From contig DAOUIZ010000033.1 of assembly GCA_034423195.1 (NCBI GenBank), positions 50,480 to 114,479 on the forward strand: DNA of 64,000 nt. The letters run 5' to 3'. Under the pieces are notes generated by a model. That model searched no databases. It saw only the letters and a list, made by a program, of their open reading frames with translations, and was not told the DNA's origin. The translations under genes and the position numbers were made by a program. Below are positions 60,426 through 64,000 of this stretch, in pieces. Origin of the DNA: CATOSK01 sp034423195 (GTDB lineage: Bacteria; Chloroflexota; Dehalococcoidia; Lucifugimonadales; UBA3495). The first letter of the stretch is position 1. Each line of letters opens with the position of its first letter.

Positions 60426-61192
60426 CGCGGCTTCTGCACGATATCCACGTTCACCGCCCGTTCCGCGTGGACGGTGAAGGTCAGCGATGCGCTGCCCCCG
60501 CCCTCCGTGCTGTCCACCACGTGGATGTTGTCCGGCCCGTGCAGGTAGTGAATCTTGTGGTCATCCTCCACCCGGAAAGGCCGGTCGTGCCCCGGGTAGA
60601 ACACTTGGGACGATGCCACCATCTTCTCCACGCTCTCCCGTGCATCGTCCACGTCCCAGAAGACATTGTAGGGCAGTCCCCGCGCTACCGTGCCGCTCTC
60701 CGGCATCGCGTCGCCGGCAATGAGGATCTGCTCCCCGTCCACCTCGGCCAGCACGCTCATGTGACCCTTGGTATGCCCCGGCGTCTCGATGACCGACACG
60801 CCATCGACGATGGAATCCCCCTCCGACACGATCTCCACCTTCATCTTCCGCATCATGTCCGCCATGGCCCCGGCCACCGCCAGGTCCCAGGGATTGGGAT
60901 TGCGGGCGTAGTCGATTTCCGTCGGGTTCACCACCACCCGCGCGTTGGGGAAAAGGTCCGTGTTCTGGCAGTGGTCCCAGTGCATGTGGGTCAGGATGAT
61001 GATGTCGATGTCTTCGGGACTCAGGTCCCTGGACTGCAAAGCCCGGTACAGGAAGGCCCGACGCGACGACGGACCGGTGTCAATCAGGATGTTGTGGTTC
61101 CCCACCCGCAGCAGCGAGTTGGTCGAATACCCGAAGGAACCCTGGTCCGTGTTCAGCGCAAATCCATAGGTCAGAACATCCAAAGTAGCCAT
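60422..61192 (-). CDS. MBL-fold metallo-hydrolase (AHL-lactonase-like)
   Basis: A 256-residue metallo-beta-lactamase-fold hydrolase. The metal motif is THMHWDHCQN (His69, His71, Asp73, His74), followed by GHTKGHMSV (a further His) and an Asp in IAGDAM. The layout resembles N-acyl homoserine lactonases, but the fold is used for many lactones and esters, so quorum quenching is only one option. CAAGGAGGGGC precedes the ATG. It lies 86 bases after the hydantoinase gene on the same strand, and both may act on cyclic amides or lactones. Confidence 0.9.
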   Translation of the reverse strand: MATLDVLTYGFALNTDQGSFGYSTNSLLRVGNHNILIDTGPSSRRAFLYRALQSRDLSPEDIDIIILTHMHWDHCQNTDLFPNARVVVNPTEIDYARNPNPWDLAVAGAMADMMRKMKVEIVSEGDSIVDGVSVIETPGHTKGHMSVLAEVDGEQILIAGDAMPESGTVARGLPYNVFWDVDDARESVEKMVASSQVFYPGHDRPFRVEDDHKIHYLHGPDNIHVVDSTEGGGSASLTFTVHAERAVNVDIVQKPR

Positions 61193-61278
61193 CTCAGCGC
61201 CCCTCCTTGGTCACCAGTATGACACTCCGAACCTGCGAATTGTCCTCGAAGCTGTCCCGAATTTCCGCCCCCCACCCC

Positions 61279-62730
61279 CTAGAACGCCGGCCGGTTCAGC
61301 ACCGACTGGTCTATCTTCCGGGGCACCAGCCGCCCGTCATCCGGCGTCCCCAGCAGCTCCCCGTTGTCCACCATCACCTTCCCCCGCAGCAGCACCGTCG
61401 CCGGCCACCCCTCGACCTCCCATCCGTCCCACGGAGAGTAATCCCGCAGGTGCAGGTCCGCCATGGTCAGTGTCTTCCTGATGGACGGGTCAATGATGGT
61501 AATGTCGGCGTCGCTTCCCGCCGCAATCGCCCCCTTCAGCGGATACATCCCCAGCATCTTCGCCGCGTTGGTGGAAGTAAAGTTCACGTACTGCTCCAGG
61601 GACACTCCCCGCTTGACCACCGCCTCGGTGTAGTTCACCCCCATCCGGATCTCGATGCCGATATTCCCGCCCCGCACGTCCACCACGTTCCGCCCGGCGA
61701 TCTTGTCCAGGTAGGTCGTGAAGCTGCTGTCCGTCGCCGTGAAGGACAGGTCCCGGCGCAGCAGCCCGTCCCACAGGTGGTTCCGGTCGTCCTCGTACTT
61801 CAGCGACGGATAGGTGTGGTACTTCATCCCGTCGCTTTCCTTGTAGTTGTCGCAATTGAAGGACAGCGCCAGGGTCAGCACCTCCCCGTACACCGGGAAA
61901 CCGCCCGCCCGCGCCTCCGAGATCGCATCCAGTCCGTCCTTGGCCGTCACGTGCACGAAATAGACCCCCGTCTCGGTGCGCTGGGCCAGGCGGATGACGT
62001 GCTGGAAAGCCAGGTCCTCCACCAGCTTGGAGTGAATCTCGTGGACGTTGTACCAGTCCCACAGCCCCCGCTGCTGGGCCAGCAGGTAGTTGTACATCAC
62101 CAGTTCGTCATCCTCGCCATGCACCGCCAGCACCCCGCCGTGACGGGAAATCTGCGTCATCACGTCGGCCAGCCTTCCCGTGTCGATCTTGCCGATGGGA
62201 GTCAGGCTGTGGACCCGTCCCTCCGGCGGCCGTATGTCGGTGGTGAAAACCTTGATGCTGGGAAACCCGGCGCTGATTAGCTCACTGTACCGCGAGATGG
62301 CGTCCGGCGTGCTCCCGCTGGAGTAGATGCAGTGGGTGGAGTAGTCGGTGTAGGCGTTGCCCTTCCACACGGAGATGAAGTCGTGGATGCCCGACGCCAG
62401 GTCCCCTGCGTTGGGCACCGGGGCGAAGTCCATTACTGTCGTTGTCCCGCCCCAGATGGCCCCCAGCGAGTGGTCCAGCGGACCGGCGTTGGGAGTATCG
62501 GCCACCAGCTGCCGCGCTCCCGGCTGCACGTTGGCCGCGGCGTGGGCGTGGGTCTCGATGCCCCCCGGAACAACAATCTTGCCGGAGGCGTCAATCACCG
62601 TTGCTCCCTCCGGCGACAACACCCCCGGAACGGCCACCGCCACGATCTTCTCCCCCTGGATCCCCACGTCCCACTCCCCCGCCCCTCCGGGAGTAACCAC
62701 CGTTCCGCCAGAAATCAGCTTGTCCAGCAT
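61279..62730 (-). CDS. Dihydropyrimidinase / hydantoinase-like amidohydrolase
   Basis: A 483-residue cyclic-imide hydrolase. The binuclear metal site is readable: HAH (His61, His63), the lysine carbamylated in the family (Lys160 in SIKVFTTD), His204 in AVHGEDD, His260 in FVHVTAKDG and Asp334 in TATDSS. This would open dihydropyrimidines or hydantoins. GGAGGTGAG precedes the ATG. A weak promoter-like pair (TTGATA, 19 bases, TATACC) lies at 62765-62795. No dihydropyrimidine dehydrogenase or carbamoylase gene is nearby, so hydantoin or other cyclic amide scavenging is as likely as pyrimidine breakdown. Confidence 0.92.
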   Translation of the reverse strand: MLDKLISGGTVVTPGGAGEWDVGIQGEKIVAVAVPGVLSPEGATVIDASGKIVVPGGIETHAHAAANVQPGARQLVADTPNAGPLDHSLGAIWGGTTTVMDFAPVPNAGDLASGIHDFISVWKGNAYTDYSTHCIYSSGSTPDAISRYSELISAGFPSIKVFTTDIRPPEGRVHSLTPIGKIDTGRLADVMTQISRHGGVLAVHGEDDELVMYNYLLAQQRGLWDWYNVHEIHSKLVEDLAFQHVIRLAQRTETGVYFVHVTAKDGLDAISEARAGGFPVYGEVLTLALSFNCDNYKESDGMKYHTYPSLKYEDDRNHLWDGLLRRDLSFTATDSSFTTYLDKIAGRNVVDVRGGNIGIEIRMGVNYTEAVVKRGVSLEQYVNFTSTNAAKMLGMYPLKGAIAAGSDADITIIDPSIRKTLTMADLHLRDYSPWDGWEVEGWPATVLLRGKVMVDNGELLGTPDDGRLVPRKIDQSVLNRPAF

Positions 62731-62831
62731 GACTCACCTCCATAAGTTGGGGTTGTGGAGGGACGGTATATGCACAACCCAACAGCGTTTATCAATTTGG
62801 GTTTCTTCCCTTGGCGTAGGCATGGCCGTAG

Positions 62832-63896
62832 TTATTGCACGTCGACCAAGATTTCACGATCCACATAGTTACGGAACCGTTCAGGAGATGTAAACACCCT
62901 GAAACCGGCGTCGCTGGCCGCCAGCCTGACGGCGCTATCTTCGTCTATGACCACGGCAACAGGAGGACTATATTCAGCTTGCAGTCCGGACGGCCAGGCA
63001 AGGTCAAGCACAGCGAGTAGTTCTCCGGTGTCATCAGCTATAACCTCATAAGCCAAAACACCTGAAGCTAGGCCCTTATCCGAAACAAACCGATTAAGCT
63101 CGACCAACTTTTCCATTTCATCATCTGAGTTTAAGCTGCCTATTTGTCCTGAAACCTCTGCCGAACCGCTAGGACTTGAGGAAACGATTGGCTCTGCGGT
63201 TGGAGGCAAGAAACCGCTTCGCAAAGTCTCGAGCATACTGTTGGACGCCTCGGCCAAGAGACGACGGCGGGTTGAGAGGAATTTCTGGTAATTTTCTACC
63301 TTCCACAATTCAGGGTCGGTGGGCACCCACTGGGATTCCAGCGTTCCCGGCCAACGTTCAACTATTTCCGGCATATACTCGACAGGTGCCCGGCTGCCTA
63401 TCGACCGGTTGGTCTCCCCTGTCTGGAAGGCAATGTTTCCAATGTTATTGGCATCATTGGCCGACACTCCGTTACGACTCAGATAGGCACGGGGGAATAT
63501 ATGGTGCATTTCCAAGTTAGTGTGGGACCCCAAGCTGTGGTGCCGCAACTGGTTGCCCGTGCCCCAATCCCGTGCGTCATGTACCCTGGACATGATGTAA
63601 AGCAACGAGTAGAACCGCGATTTGTTGTAGTTGAGGTCAAAATTCTCATGGGTAACCGAACGTTCCCCTTGGCTTTGTCGGAGATTGAGCCGCAGCGCCT
63701 CAATAGGATTATCTTCTTCTAAAGCACCCAGATCCTGGTTAATCACAGTTTCTGTCGCGCCGGAGAAACGGCCCCAGATCGCAACTGTCACGTACCAATG
63801 CAAAATTCGCGCCATGGTTGACTGGTCTGGGAACCTCCCCCCTCTTTCAGCCAGGAACTTCACGATTACGGGAAAAGCCTGTTTACTACTAAGAAA
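62832..63896 (-). pseudogene. DUF262/DUF1524 (GmrSD-like) protein, 5' end lost
   Basis: The frame is open from the stop of an upstream transposase frame (TAG at 63897-63899) to 62832. It contains the C-terminal part of a DUF262-type protein: SSKQAFPVIVKFLAERGGRF, WGRFSGATETVINQDL, then the HNH-type core MHHIFPRAYLSRN (DUF1524) and FQTGETNRSIGSRAP. The N-terminal DUF262 part with its conserved DGQQR-type motif is missing. Intact relatives are GmrSD-type modified-DNA restriction or phage-defence nucleases. An in-frame GTG at 63863 could start a short product, but the family's nucleotide-binding half would be absent. The loss coincides with the IS boundary. A C-terminal region of about 130 residues resembles no family I recognise. 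Confidence 0.8.
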
Positions 63897-64000
63897 CTAT
63901 CTCAGAATAGCGAGGCGGCGTTGGCGACGGTACCAGATAAGGGCGCAAGCCAATTGAAGCAGGCCCAGGTAATTGGCAGGCTTCTTGTCATAGCGCACCA
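63897..64000 (-). mobile_element. IS5-like transposase, 3' end only
   Basis: The frame VRYDKKPANYLGLLQLACAL then IWYRRQRRLAILR ends at TAG (63897-63899). This is the typical C-terminus of IS5-family (DDE) transposases; the rest lies outside the window. The element's right end is marked by TAAGAAACTATCTCAG (63890-63905), with a possible CTAA target duplication at 63889-63892. It lies against the truncated DUF262 gene. Confidence 0.75.

Noticed and set aside
1..64000. tRNA genes, rRNA genes, CRISPR arrays, prophage
   Set aside because: No T-loop signatures, no spaced direct repeats and no phage structural genes were seen by eye; a tRNAscan or CRISPR search was not possible.

Overview
The window is GC-rich and densely coded, with short spacers, Shine-Dalgarno-led genes and several GTG or TTG starts. 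It looks like a free-living heterotrophic bacterium of the Chloroflexota, possibly SAR202 or Dehalococcoidia-like. This is inferred from the charged 'VTREVQVAGET' lipoprotein linker followed by TPTPVPTP, several peptide ABC transporters, a form II Cox-type molybdenum hydroxylase, and an apparent UGSC-type selenoprotein. No rRNA, tRNA, CRISPR array, prophage or replication origin was seen. Taxonomy is inference only.

Layout. 1-1747: a peptide-type ABC permease pair (the first cut by the window edge). 1840-10485 (minus): an alpha/beta hydrolase without its nucleophilic serine, an AhpD/CMD-like protein, a DUF1501 protein, an NHL-repeat protein, two tandem Uma2-type genes, a DUF1800 protein and an M20 amidohydrolase. 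11234-19036: gamma-glutamyltransferase, then a complete five-gene oligopeptide ABC operon on the minus strand. 19365-29901 (plus): amidohydrolase, MmgE/PrpD, DUF1800, NHL, then a second unit DUF1800-DUF1501-DUF1800-NHL with its own promoter. 30026-37796: a small HTH gene, then coxS-L-M-D-(HicB-like)-E on the minus strand and coxG divergently. 37825-44836: a duplicated peptide transporter region in which one copy lacks its second permease. 45361-48105: MFS transporter and a second MmgE/PrpD. 48200-52539 (minus): a coiled-coil membrane protein and a third compact DUF1800-DUF1501-NHL operon. 52864-57809: a broken HicB-like gene and the Lhr helicase. 58002-59723: a probable selenoprotein read through an in-frame UGA. 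59955-64000: nucleoside deoxyribosyltransferase-like protein, MBL-fold hydrolase, hydantoinase, and a DUF262/HNH gene truncated next to an IS5-like transposase fragment.

How the genes fit together. Most enzymes hydrolyse or rearrange small nitrogen- or carboxyl-bearing organics (M20, gamma-glutamyltransferase, hydantoinase, MmgE/PrpD, amidohydrolase), and four peptide-type transporter loci could supply them. This suggests scavenging of dissolved organic matter. The most distinctive theme is that DUF1800, DUF1501 and NHL-repeat genes recur together in four modules (five DUF1800, three DUF1501, four NHL genes), without recognisable secretion signals, which suggests a multi-copy system of unknown function. 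The strongest single novelty is the in-frame UGA at 59415-59417, with a hairpin beginning 11 nt downstream and conserved-looking coding sequence on both sides.

Dispersed palindromic elements sit at the 3' ends of several genes. Some share end sequence with the IS5-like fragment at the right edge, so they may be non-autonomous derivatives of such an element.
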